64,000 nt of DNA from Telopea speciosissima (taxonomy: Eukaryota; Streptophyta; Magnoliopsida; Proteales; Proteaceae), in the NCBI RefSeq assembly GCF_018873765.1, contig NC_057925.1:9621568-9685567 (forward strand). Direction: 5' to 3'. A program made the position numbers and the translations under genes. The notes under the pieces are model-generated. The model worked only from the letters and a program-made list of their open reading frames with translations, had not been told where the DNA came from and did not search any database. Shown here piece after piece: positions 45,901-57,772 of the stretch (its first letter is position 1; every line of letters begins with the position of its first letter).

Positions 45901-46340
45901 CCTCAAGGAAAGCAACAGTTCATTGAAGCAACATTGCCCACTTACTGATCCATACATACCTGATTTTAACTTGTTCAAAATCAACAAAGTTTTCAGACTT
46001 CAGCACATAAAAAAGTAAGATGGAGCCATAGCGTGCTACAGAAATATCGTTAGAGTTGCTAGCTCAAGGATGGGAGAACCAGTCCCCCAAAGGATATGTC
46101 CGGCCCCTAGTATGAAGTACATCCTGGAAGTATCATTTGGGTGGGGTAGCCCTCTTTGCACTGAATTTGGGACAAGGAAATAAAATTGGCAAATTATGAT
46201 CATAGCTAAAAAGGAGAGAGAATGCAGATACATTGGTTTCCATCCATGATCGACAGCCTCAAAGAGGTATTCCTATTCTCTATAGACTCAGCCAAGAGAA
46301 TTTGGGTGCCGAATCCAAATGGTTAGTTTTCCTCAAAATC
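45901..46340. other. Intergenic, nothing recognised
   Basis: No gene or clear repeat. Confidence 0.4.
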
Positions 46341-46375
46341 GTTCAGGCCTCCTATTGACTAGAGTAGACCTTGTT

Positions 46376-47220
46376 TTTTTTTGGGAATAGAGAGAGCTTA
46401 TATTAAATATTAAAGAATAAGGTATTTACAGCCTGTAGTATTTCTTGCCATTTGAGTCATCCCTCACCAGGGAGGAGAGACCCTCAGACTATCGACATTA
46501 CAATGAATCTCCCGCAGAGAACAAGTAAACCCAGCTAGGATATCAGCACAGTGATTGGTTTCCCGAACTTGGTGCACTAAAATGCAACTTCTGAACCTTC
46601 CCCGAAAGCAAATGAATATCGCCAATAATCCCGAGCACAGCCCATGGGGGATGACACCGCCCCATGATCGTCTGGATTGCCCGGAGGGAGTCTGATCACA
46701 CCTGAACCTGAGGCAAGTTTAAGGATACAGCCTTGGTGAGCCCCACCTTGATAGCATGCAACTCGACACCGAGGCTGTTAAGGCCTTGAATACCACCAGC
46801 AACGGCAAAGATCACTCGACCAGCGTGGTCACGAGCAATAGAGCCATAGACACCAAGGCCGTCACGAATTGAGCCGTCACAGTTGACGGCAACCCAATCC
46901 GTCGGCGGGGATGACCAGGAGTGAGGGGTTGCTCTCCGAAACGTAAAGGATCCCACAATGCCCCACCTGCCAAGGAATTGGCGATTCATGTCAGTGTCAG
47001 GAACCACCATAGCTTCACGGCCGTCGAACCGGTCTCTCGTGTCTTTGACGATGCGTCGCAGAACAGAAGTCGCAGGAACTGGGGCCTTATCATTTGCCCG
47101 GCAGTTCCGTTCTTGCCAAATCCGATAGACAGTGGCCCCCAGACTGAAGCGTCGGATAGAACTAATGGGAGAGTCGCCCCTGAAATGCGTCACCAACCAA
47201 TTCTCCTCATCATGCCAAGT
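46376..47220 (-). mobile_element. 845-bp 5'-truncated LINE with a perfect 35-bp target duplication
   Basis: The 35 bases at 46341-46375 (GTTCAGGCCTCC...CTTGTT) are repeated exactly at 47221-47255. Between them, the minus strand encodes the end of a plant LINE: FSLGATVYRIWQERNCRAND, then an RNase H domain WVAVNCDGSIRDGLGVYGSI, ARDHAGRVIFAVAGG and GVELHAIKVGLTKAVSLNLP. After one in-frame TGA it continues SDSLRAIQTIMGRCHPPW and, in another frame, HQVRETNHCADILAGFTCS. A T run at 46371-46381 is the poly(A) tail. The insertion is recent enough for a perfect duplication but already carries a stop and a frameshift. Confidence 0.95.
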
Positions 47221-47255
47221 GTTCAGGCCTCCTATTGACTAGAGTAGACCTTGTT

Positions 47256-48162
47256 GCTAATTCATCCGGAGGAACTAATAGTTAACACCTTCTAGGTACT
47301 GGTCTCTACCTTAGTAGATCAACCTAAGAAAAGTCAACACTTGTGAATTGCTAGATGCAATAGAGGAGGAGGAATTAAGCTGTTCATCCTCTCTTTCTTT
47401 TTCTTTTTTCTTTTTTCCTGCCTCGGATCGATGGTGAATCCATTACCCATCTTTTTATCCAAGTTACTCCACATGGTTATCTGGAACCTTCTCCTCGGCC
47501 TATTAAGAGTTCCATTACCCATCCTTTAGTTTCGGCATTCCTTACTCCTGCAGAGTTGGTAATCTAATTCTTTGGGGTAAGCACCGCGCGCCGGGGGGGG
47601 GGGGGGTGTGGAACGAATCATCAATTATTCAGTAATGCTATTGTTTTATCCAGTGCTGAATTTCTATTGCTCTCCTTCTTCTTTCAAGTCTCAATAAAGT
47701 GATTAAAGAAAGGATGGAAATCACAGATGCAAGAAAGGTGGTGGGACGACTCATTTGCAACACCAAACAGCGGCCACATATCATCAAAGGTTAAGCTTTG
47801 AAAATGACGCATATTGTTGGTATAGATCCTCTCTGTAGAAAAATCTGCAACACTGGATGCAAGTGATTTCACACATTAAATATGCTTTCAGATCCAATCA
47901 TCCACCACGGTACACCATTGGAGAATGTTGAGGCAGTTTTTCCTCATCCCCTATGATCTTTTTCCCTTTATTTATTTGTGTAACTTTTATTTGAAAGGAA
48001 AATTCATTATATCCATGTATCAATTTTCAATCCCCTGTATAACAATCTTAAATAAACGCAATAAGATAACAGATTCAAGCTGAAAAAGGAACTCACTATT
48101 ATAACTTAATTAAAGCAGATATCAACACAATACAAGAAGTTTCAAGAACACAAACAAATAAA
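47256..48162. other. Intergenic between LINE and VPS25
   Basis: This includes the VPS25 3' flank. A G homopolymer lies at about 47594-47607. A minus-strand open frame near 47684-47872 shows no recognisable family. Confidence 0.4.
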
Positions 48163-48702
48163 CTATGCCGAGAACTTAACACCTTCATCATCCGCAGAAG
48201 AACCCTTGAACATTGCAACTTTACCCTTCTGCTCTAGCAATCTCAAAGCCCGCATCAGCACCGTGCGGTCCATCCCATGGAGCTCAGTTCCTCGCGACTC
48301 AATCCCTGACCGTATTTCCTCAACTGTCATAACACCATCTTCCAACCCATTATCCTTCACAAACCTCAAAATACAATCAGCCCAATCTTGAATACGAAGC
48401 CAGAGAATCAGACATTTCTTATGCCCTTTATCCATCCACTCTGCACGACCATCTGAGACCAAGGAGGAGAGGAATACCTCTTTAGCTTCATGACTCAGAG
48501 ATCTTTCAATTGCAGGATTAGAGAAAAGTGGGAAATCTTCATTGAGTCCAATCACAAATAACTTTTGGGTTCTGCAGTAATCCAGTATCAGTTCCTTCCA
48601 GAGTTGAACCTGCTTCTCGCGAGTATCCTTCACTAGCTGCAACGTGAAGTAAGGTGGGTAATTGAAGAAGTGGGGTAGCTTGAAATCACCCAATTTCTGC
48701 AT
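48163..48702 (-). CDS. VPS25: VPS25, ESCRT-II complex subunit
   Basis: Subunit of ESCRT-II (VPS22, VPS36 and two VPS25), which acts on endosomes in sorting ubiquitinated membrane proteins into multivesicular bodies and bridges to ESCRT-III through VPS20. The coding region is one exon of 179 aa, the usual plant length. The N-terminal segment LPHFFNYPPYFTLQ (residues 9-22) carries the PP-aromatic motif used to bind VPS22/VPS36. Two winged-helix domains follow: the first includes QLWKELILDYCR, FSNPAIERSLSHEAKEVFLS and EWMDKG, the second ILRFVKDNGLEDGVMTVEEI and LLEQKGKVAMFKGSSADDEG. The ATG at 48702 is preceded by AGAG after an acceptor (GCTGTAG|AGAG), implying a leader intron. No damage is seen. 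Identification is firm. Confidence 0.97.
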   Translation of the reverse strand: MQKLGDFKLPHFFNYPPYFTLQLVKDTREKQVQLWKELILDYCRTQKLFVIGLNEDFPLFSNPAIERSLSHEAKEVFLSSLVSDGRAEWMDKGHKKCLILWLRIQDWADCILRFVKDNGLEDGVMTVEEIRSGIESRGTELHGMDRTVLMRALRLLEQKGKVAMFKGSSADDEGVKFSA

Positions 48703-48706
48703 CTCT

Positions 48707-49990
48707 CTACAGCTTAGGAATCAACTAAATAACCTCCTATTTCTGAATTTGTGATGTTTCGTGTGCAACACTGCAACTGAGTTTATATCTTCATCCACCA
48801 CCAACGATAGAAAACACAAAGAGGGCTTAGTTAGTAAGTTTAGGAACGGTAATAAAACCGGTACAGATACATACGGCAATAATACATTTCAAAAATATGG
48901 TGTAATAAAACATGTAGGGCAGTCATATGTTATGTGTTTAATACAGTCATTCCGTAAACAAAGATACGGGCATATATTCACTATGTAACAGACATGCAAC
49001 CATGCGCTCCAATGCCCTCTACTCCTATTAAACAGATTCTACATCAAGATATATGCAATAGTAGGGATTCATGCCAATCACCAGTTAGTGATCTGAAACA
49101 GGAAAAATGCATTTTGTATACAAGATCAGGTCTACTTATTCGGTAGTTGATAAAGATAATACAACACTCATTTCCAGTGTTTTAGAAGATAAGCTAATTT
49201 GTTAAGATGAATTAGCCTAGTAGAAGTTCCTTGCCACTGGGCTTCACATCGCCAAACATCCAGGCAAATGTTAGTGCTATTGTTCCAATAAGAACTACAA
49301 AAACAACTTCTAATATCCATTGTTAGATTCATTCTTACTTAAAACGCTGCACATTTCTTCACTCCATAGTTCTCAAGAAATAAAAAGATAAAATTGTAAA
49401 CAAGAGTAGAAAAATAATCTGTCAAAGAAAAAAATATAAATGGCACAATAAGTATCAACATTCTTACTTGACAAATTAGGGGGAAGGGGGAAGGGGGAAG
49501 AAAAACCTAGAAAGAACAATATACACACCACGGATCCAGTCTACACAAAACCTTGAGCTGACTCGAATCCGTCACAGAAGAATGCACAGGTGGAAGAGGA
49601 TATTTTTTAAGTAAAATTGAAACCTTCAACAACACTGGTAAATTTAATTGGAAAAAAAAAACCCACGAATACAAGCAATCAGAGACAAAAATCAGACCAT
49701 AAAGGCTGAGAAAATACTTACAGATGGAGACGGAGAAGAGAGAGACTTGCTGGCCGAATAAAAAGGGAGAAGAAGAAGAAGAGCCGAGAGTTTGTCCGCG
49801 GGTATCGTCTTGGAACACTGTGTTCCCGCCGCTGCAATTAATCGGGATCGGATACGGAGAAGATGAAGGGGCAGGGGGTATTGAGTCTTCGAGGAAGGAA
49901 GACTCGCCGGCCGCTGCTTAGCTCAAACGTGAACGGAGAAGGAGAAGATGAAAGGGCAGCTACTAGGATTCCAAGAGACCAAGACCAAGA
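48707..49990 (-). other. VPS25: Probable VPS25 leader intron, 5' UTR exon and promoter
   Basis: An acceptor lies four bases before the VPS25 ATG. A matching donor CATCT|GTAAGT on the minus strand ends a GC-richer candidate leader exon at about 49732-49900. The roughly 1.0 kb between would be the leader intron; it has no recognisable gene, only GGGGGAA triplicate units at 49482-49500. Promoter elements were not identified. Confidence 0.55.
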
Positions 49991-50039
49991 GTTTGGAAAT
50001 TTTCGTTGACGATCGGAAAGGCGAGTGTTTTTTTGTGTT

Positions 50040-50395
50040 TGATTTTTTTTTTTTTTTAACCTAAACGAACTTAAAATTATTATACGTTTAATACGTATTT
50101 ATACGCAATTAATACGAAAACTAATACTAAACGCATTTTTTATCATATATATGCACGTATACGGTAAAATACGTTTTATTGAATGAAACGTTTGGATACC
50201 CATATTTATTAGGGATAGGGATCGAATAGGGAATCGGTTTCAAGAATCCTAGAATCGATCCTTAGTCCTTAGATTTAAAAACTTAGCACGGATCAGATAG
50301 GAAATCAGTCTCAAGAATCCTAGAATCGGTCCTGAAGTCCTTAGATTTTAAAAGTCATCCATTCTAGGGCTTCTTGGCATGAATCGACTAAATTT
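50040..50395. repeat. ATACG-rich tract and ATCGG-type repeat, copy 3
   Basis: 50075-50190 is dense in AATACG, ATACGTTT and TACGTATTTATACG words. 50205-50350 holds two imperfect copies of a unit of about 70 bp (GAATCGGTTTCAAGAATCCT and GAAATCAGTCTCAAGAATCC, each followed by AGAATCG(A/G)TCCT and CCTTAGATTT). Confidence 0.6.
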
Positions 50396-50399
50396 AGGA

Positions 50400-50575
50400 T
50401 CTTTCTTAGCTTAGTTGGTGAGCCGTGGTGCGCTTCATGCCCATGCTCACCAAGAGGTCTCGAGTTCGAATCTCTTGGCTGGTATGTTATCCCCTCTTCG
50501 GTTCGATACCCCCCCCCCCTTCTAGCAACTATATATGTAAAAGCTCCCTATTAACCAAAAAAAAAAAACCGCAAT
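50400..50575 (+). mobile_element. tRNA-derived SINE
   Basis: The tRNA-like head TTAGCTTAGTTGGTGAGCCG (box A) and CTCGAGTTCGAATCTCTTGG (box B) are spaced as in a tRNA gene. A unique region with a C homopolymer and an A-rich end at 50560-50570 follow. The head cannot fold as a complete functional tRNA here and there is no CCA-side acceptor pairing, so I call a SINE rather than a tRNA. Confidence 0.65.
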
Positions 50576-50689
50576 TACCAAAAAAAAACAAAAGAAGATG
50601 ATCTAAGATTACTTCTGTGACCGTTTGTCATGGTTCTCTCTCCCCTCACATTTTCTCTCTTTCTCAGTATTCTTAAGCAGAGTGTAAGG

Positions 50690-50895
50690 AATCGGTATTG
50701 GATTGCCGAAACGGGCAATTGGTATTGGAATCAACAAAGGGCGATGTCAATTCTAGGGCAAACCCCTATCAGTACGGACCAAAGATAAAAAAGTTTTAAA
50801 AAATGATTTTTTATTGAAAACCAGTGGCAAATTTGTCTAATACGGGCCGATCCAGGTCGGTATTGGTTGAGACCAATCGTGTCCAAACTATAATA
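50690..50895. repeat. ATCGG-type repeat, copy 4
   Basis: GGAATCGGTATTGGATTGCC, CGGGCCGATCCAGGTCGGTA and TTGGTTGAGACCAATCG follow the family vocabulary; an (AATA)n microsatellite lies at 50891-50912. Confidence 0.5.
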
Positions 50896-50914
50896 AATAA
50901 ATAAATAAATAAAT

Positions 50915-51967
50915 TTTATAATAAGAGACTTTTGTGATAATAATTATAATAATTAACATTTTTTTTTGAGAATAATCCAAATGCTCTTGTTCAAGAAATT
51001 ATGAATAAATCATGAAAGCCAGAAAGATTTTTTGGATCTAGTCATAATTGAAGCAAAAGCTCTAACTTAAGATTATAATCTCTGCAATCTAACTGCCAAT
51101 AAATAAATTTATTTACAGTAATTGTAAGATTGGCCTAAATTTTATTCATAATAAATTTCATTTTTGTATCCACTGGGTTACATCTTGTGCCTGCACTGTA
51201 CAGCTGATGAACTGATGGCTCCTTTGCTTGATATTTTTTACAATGACCAGAAAAAAAAACCTATCACAACCTATCACTTCACTTCAGCCTTCTATAAAGG
51301 TTAAAAGGAAGAAGGGGGAGAGGGGAGATAAAAGTATTGTGAAGTTCTCTTTATGATAGATTTTCTCTACAAACTCAGAATTTTTCTAGGATTTGTACAC
51401 CTCCTGTATCAACTCTCTACATTTGATACTTCAGTATTGCATTTGATTTTTGTGAGGTTGTATTTATTGTCATGATGCTAATCCATAAGTTGTCATGCAC
51501 TGGCTCATCGGCGTGTCGATGGTACGCGTCCATATCCATTCTGTGTCATCTATTCTTTGCAATTCTGCTAACTGTCATCAAGTAGAGGTGTTATCAATCA
51601 TTTTGGTAAAAAAGATTTTTCGAAAAAAGTGATTTCAATGGGAATCATTCCAAAAATTTCATGTTCAACATAGTTAGTTAGTAGTGTTTTTTTAAATATT
51701 CAGAAAGTATCCATGGCAATTCTGCTCTGCACACCATTTAAGTCTCATTTGGGTGGATCAATTTGCATCAGATTTCTTGTCAAAATACTGAAGTTCACTT
51801 ATTTTATGTTCCAATTCTATTAAGGTTCAGTTTCTTTCCAGGTAAAAACCAGATAAAAATGAAAATCTGTAGGTTTTTTCCTGGAAACAAATGGAGGGGT
51901 CTATTTCATTTCCTGTTGAACTTTCCATTTCATTCCTGGATATAGTTGCTGTGATCATAGGGAGCAT
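50915..51967. other. 3' flank of the propeller gene and intergenic sequence
   Basis: No second gene is supported. I looked on the minus strand for a better last exon of the propeller gene and found none. Confidence 0.4.
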
Positions 51968-54900
51968 TCACCAACCATAATCTAGAATGGGGCTTAAATG
52001 AAACTTCAACTTCTTCTGAGATGCTATAAGGAAATTGTAGAAGTTTACAAATAGGATTTGATTGCTTACTCTGCCATCTTGTAACTCAAAGATCACAGAA
52101 TCCTCAGAAAATGGAATTGGTCTTATTGGTGCCACCTAAATAAGATAAAAGGCAAAACTGATTAGTGATTTGATATTATCTACTCAGATTGATACTGATA
52201 TCACCCATATATAAAGAGATTACTACATGCCTTAGCATCACAGCTTTTGTTGAGATCATATACACCTTCATCCTCTGAAGATGGGAAACCATAGTTTCTC
52301 CATTTCCATGTTGTTTGGTCCATATACCTAAGATAAACTTCACCATCTGAGCCTATGAGGAACAATTCATTGCCTTCAAAGCAGGGCCCTGGTGAACTGA
52401 TCATATTTACACTTTTAGATGGTGTTCCATGTTCCACCCAACTCCATCCATCCATTGGGTTCCATTGATATTCAACAAGTCCACCATCTTCCGAAACCAT
52501 AAATAGGGAGCCTGTTAGTGATGAAGATGATGGTCTCATAGATGTTCCAGGCAATCTTGACAGAACCAAATGTGGGGACTGATAATGTTCATGCCATAAT
52601 TCTGTCACTTTGTTATACTGATAAAGCTGACCATTCCTTCCAATGACAAAAATTATGTTCGCCCGAAGCACTTCTTGATCAACTATACATGCAACTCTGG
52701 TATTTAGGGGGTGTCGGCAGTCTTTCCACTTGAACTTTCGCAAGGCAACCTAAAATAGTAAGTAAAATTGTCAGTATAAAAAGATTTAAATGTTTGTTTT
52801 CCAGTACTATGCAATAATGTTTAACCATTACTGTTCCAGTAGATATACTCTTAGTTTGGTATTTCTCAACTTACTGAAAATTGAAGTAATCTTCCATTTT
52901 TGCTCACAAAGAAAAGTGCATCTTCTGCTGTAACCTTCAAAGATATACCGGGTATTTTATCCCATGGAGACCCTCCGATCACTTGCGTACCCTTTTTCAT
53001 GGCAGTGCAGTTTATCCATGTTAGCTCATCGCCTCTTCTTTCTCTGATAAGTAAGTTCCCATCTATGTCAACAAGAAACAAACTTCCATTGTAGTTTCCA
53101 ACAATACCTTTCATAATTGTAGGATGATCATGTCTCAGCCACAACCATATATTCTCAGTATTCAGATGCTCAAAAGTCACCCCACTATCTGTCACAATAA
53201 AAAATGACATGCCTGTGTGCATTACTCGCATACGGAAATTTGTGCTGGTACCATCTACCGGGAAGTTATGTTGGTCAGGAGAATTAGCTCCAATGCTTTC
53301 TGATGCACCAGGGACTAGGTAACTTTGATTTGATTGACCCGGCTTTCGCCTTTTTGTTGTTGGCCTTACAATTCCAGAGTCATTTGGTCCATCTTTTATG
53401 CCTGTGATGCAATTTGAGGGCCCCCTTTCTTCGGTACAATACTCTGCATTCCATCCCTCTGTTTCTGGAGCTTCTAGGATTGACCATTCATACTTAAATG
53501 ATGCTTTTCTTCGCATGTTGACCTGTTGAGTTGGACCTGAACCTTCACCACCAATGCCAAATAAATGCAGCTCTGCTAGTCTACCATCATCCAGAGGGAA
53601 CAATATCCTTCCAACTTGACACTGCAGACCTGCAATACCTCTTGCAGCTTTTGCATGCAGTGGATACATGTGATTCACCCATTTCTCTGGCATTTGGTCT
53701 CCCTGAGCACCGCCTGTCTTCCATAGAAAAATTGCAATTAGGATAATAGTTCACCTTGCTTGTTTTCACTTTTCAGAACTTAGGGGAGTTGTCAGAAATC
53801 AAACTTGGAAATATTTGAAGCTACTATGCCAATGTAACATTCATTTCTTTCATCTTTCTATCTTATTTTATTGATAAACTTGGTCCAAAATGCCTAAAAC
53901 TCTAACATGTGACTTACACTGTTTCTTCGAGATAAAACTACAGTGATGCTCATTTTCAGTCCTATTGAAAAACCAGAGACAGTACTTCCATCATCTTTGG
54001 GATGAATATTTTACACAAACTGTAAAATGATGAACTCTGGGGTGGATACATGTGACTTCTGGTAAGAACAGTGGTCTGATAGATATGAAGCAAGTAGTAT
54101 TACTCTTCATTTTCTAAATTCAAATAAGGGATTTTGATATGACAGTTCCATTCAGGTAAGGGATTTTGATTCAGTATATAGTCTTAGTCCTTGTCCCACC
54201 ATGAATATGATCAAACTCCAAATATTTGTGAATTTTCCAAGAAAACAAAAGAATTATGCTTTATAAGTAATTGTCTGAAGTACTGGCAGTAGTATCAGTA
54301 TCCAATGTCATTAAATGGGAATGCAATGCATGTTGAAGTATTTCAGGCATCAAAGGTCAACAATAATCATTTTGGATTAAGATGTTAAGTTTCTTATCCA
54401 CTTATATAAAAGCCCGTAACCAAAAGTCATGTTACACAGCTAAGGCAGAGGAAGCATAAGTGCCTGACACAAAATTTTAATCGAAGAAGTAGAAGTGTTT
54501 GACACGATATAGCAGGCCATTTCAAATCTAGTTCATGTAAGGCAAAAAGTGGTCATGGAATTACCTGCCATCCTTAAACAGACCCCTCCTCTGAATGAAA
54601 GGCATGGGGGGTTAACTGCTTGTCTTTAAGAAAATATGTCATTCCCTAGTTATGGGATTTGGTTAAAATGTAAGTAAATTCACAAGCTATAGAGAGAAGG
54701 AAATTAGGGAAAGGAATGTGGTAATCAGAAGCACTACTATACAAGTTTCACGTTAGTTCAGCTTAGGATGCACTTTGTCTCACACAGTATTCATCACAAA
54801 GCAAGTCTTGTTGGGTATATTCTATAACCCTAATATATGTTCTAATGTAAGTCTACTTGAATAAGGAATCAGGGTGTGGTGGGCCCCACTAGAATGAACC

Positions 54901-57772
54901 CATCTAACCTAAAAAACTAGCTGGAGGCAGCAACCTGTTCATTCCAAACTTGATATACAGTATTGCTTTAAGCAACCTTTTGCTTAAAACCCTAAACCCT
55001 AACAAGTCTTAGGTAGGAAGGTAAACAGCAATATTACACAGTAGTCATCAAAGCCAAACAATTCCATTTTATGTCCAGCTCATGGAATTGCATTTGGCTT
55101 GTTGACTTGAATTTTCAACTGCAAATGCTTGTCTATAGTGATGTGCCTAGAAACTTGGTTATATTTTTCCAGCTATACAGTGGTGCTTTAGGTCTCAAAA
55201 AAGTTAATAAGAATAATAATAGTAACCTTGGCAGCATGATTCATTTAAAACAGAACAACAGTCAACTTATCTGGCTAAACAAGATGAGTTTTTATTTTCA
55301 ATACAAGTCTAAATCGAAACTCACCTGAATGTCTAGGAAGTTGATATTCGAAAATGGATCCAACAGCTGTAGTAAAGAACAATGAGAATATCTTCTCATT
55401 TAACTCATCTTGTGCAACTGGTGTGATGGATGTTAGGTGGTGGTATTTTGGACTTCCATGGACTATCCATCCCCACTTCCTTTGATGAAGCCGCCTCTCA
55501 ACCAGATTACCATCCTGCATAGCTATAAATTCTTTTAATACAAATGTAATGCGGGATCGGGATATATACTATTAATAACTTAAAAACATTTTAGCAGTTA
55601 AATTTAAATTGGCCATCCTGAACAGGTCCCATGGTGCACTTTTCATTGCTCATTCATAGCCAAGGATGCCCAAGGTACCAACATTGAGGCCTCGTTTGGT
55701 TAGATCTGTAGGGAAGTACAATAAAATTTTCATTGGCGAAGTAGAATAAGTCGATGCAAGTAAGTCAAAATAGCCAAAAGGAGAAAAAAATCAACACATC
55801 CTATTGATCATTTCAATTTTATTTTACTTCAATTTACCAATTAAAACTATATTTTATTTCACATTTATAAAAATGGAGCTAAGTAAAATAAAAAAAGTGA
55901 CTCCAGTGGAATCTTCATCGGTGGTGATCAGGGAAATCTATGGATTGCTATTTATTTAATATCAGATCCTAACGGTATCATTACCTCGTAAAAGTTATGA
56001 AGTTATGTAATAGTTCATTACTTACTATTCTATGTTCCTGCAGTGGCTACGCATTCATATAAATGATGGTTCAGAATAATACCTTTGTTAAAAGGAACAA
56101 GGAAATAGAATGAGTTCCCATCAATCCATGTATAATACACCCCATTGATGGTGTCAAGGATATTTCTTGCTTGAATCTTTTGCTCCATATATGTTTCTTC
56201 CATGATGGCTTTGAGTTCCTATCTAGTTCATAAAGATCCCCTGAGGAACTGCACTGAAAGATTTCATAATTAGCATTCCTTTTGATTTTCTGAACAAGAA
56301 AGAAATCATACTTTGTGCCATAAAATTGAATTTTGTTACTACTATATCGAGGGGAATCTAATTGGTTCTTCATCACAGAAGTCTTTCTTCACCAAGAATT
56401 GATTGAAGGATGGGGACCTACCTTATTGTAAACACTACATCAGGTCTAATGGTGGCAGCATCAGCAATGGCTGCAACATTTGCACCTGGGGGTCTGCCAT
56501 GATATATCCACCTGCTCAACAAAATCATTTTCAAAATCCAAGCAGACCCTGTACTCTGTACTTAAATTAGAATCTTAAAATTGTGTACTAATAAACAATT
56601 TTTTTACCTCCAAGGCTCAACTTCACTAAGTTCCAACAATGATCCATCCATTGTGGAGAAGTAAACTTTCCTGATGAGAAACCATGATAGAAACAGCGAT
56701 CAAAGAGATGTAACTAAATCTGATAGAAGGAGATCAAAGAGAGAGTGTCTATTGCAGTTAGACTAGAGTTTCATGGTCATGAAACAACCAAGTTCAAGGG
56801 ACTCACCCTTTGTCATAAGAAACAACACCAGACTTGATTAAGATAGAACTTGGTTCTGTTTCCATACTATGTGGATTGTGCTCAAGTGTAGGAGTGCATT
56901 CAATCCAAACTGGCTGTGAACTTTCAATGAGTTGCATCTGGAAGTAAGAGATAGAAAAAAAAAAATTCATTTTGACTGCCACTGCTGTTTCAATATCCAC
57001 AATTTGAGCTTCATATTTTAGTATTTATAGATTTGTATATTTCTTTATTAATAGGCATATACAGATCAGTGATCATTTGTAAGATCATTTCTAAGGTCTA
57101 CAAATTACCTCAAGAAAGGAGGAAACATTTTATCAAATGATGTTTTCCATGTTTCTAGTTCCATATCAGAAATTGGAATTGGATTCAGAGCTCTACCTGA
57201 TAAAGGTTTCCTGCTTCAGAGAGTGTCAGAATAGTCTGATTTACAATAAAAACTGAAACTGCAGGACCTGCAGATGTTGGTAATTCATGGGGTGCAATTA
57301 CCCACTGCACACCATTCCAGAACCTTTCATAGGTAGACCCACTTTCTCCTGTTACCCAAATAGAAGTTTCAGACATTCTAGTTAGTGAAATTCTCCTTCT
57401 CACAGGCAGAAGGACCTGATCAGAACTCTCCTCTGCTAACTCTCTGTCATTATGCATGGTTTTTGAATCCTCCCCTTGTTCAGGAGCATCAAATCCTTTC
57501 TCCAAGAGATCTTCTTTCTTCCTTGGTTGAGAAATAGAACCCACTTTAGTACAGTTCCCATTGATGCAAGAAACCAAATCGAAAGGCAATTCCACTTCAA
57601 CCCAACTATTGGATTTCTCATCAAACTCCAAGAACCTATCTGTTTTCTGTTGGAATTTTTGATTGGTCTGTCTGGAAAAATGATATGGGAAACAAGAAGA
57701 ACCAAAGACAACAAAACTGCTCACCAGTAATAAGAAGGCGCAGATGAAGAACTTTAAAAACCACTCAACCAT
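51968..57772 (-). CDS. Uncharacterised secreted/membrane beta-propeller-repeat protein, nine exons
   Basis: I do not recognise a named function. Minus-strand exons: 57772-57197, 56937-56807, 56670-56608, 56511-56422, 56248-56083, 55514-55325, 53713-52875, 52749-52231 and 52135-51968; phases agree throughout, giving about 913 aa. Residues 5-24 (FLKFFICAFLLLVSSFVVFG) are a signal peptide or anchor. The rest shows at least ten repeats of the form hhh..(D/S)G.(L/V)hE......W.W..HG.P, e.g. TMDGSLLELSEVEPWRWIYH, DGNLVERRLHQRKWGWIVHG, EDGGLVEYQWNPMDGWSWVE and GSDGEVYLRYMDQTTWKWRN. I infer one or two tectonin- or lectin-like beta-propellers. A charged, low-complexity linker lies at about 490-540. The intron after exon 8 uses a GC donor (AAG|GCATGT). 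The last 30 or so residues (VSNQILFVNF...) may be intron read-through after GGCAGA|GTAAGC, so the C-terminus is uncertain. Confidence 0.78.

Noticed and set aside
47684-47872. 62-codon minus-strand frame upstream of LINE debris
   Set aside because: No recognisable family and no link to the VPS25 exon.
50400-50480. Possible functional tRNA gene
   Set aside because: Box A and box B are present, but the acceptor stem does not pair and the sequence continues into a SINE body with an A-rich end.
57436-57714. Alternative frame over propeller exon 1
   Set aside because: Shadow frame; the main frame has a signal peptide and correct splice phase.
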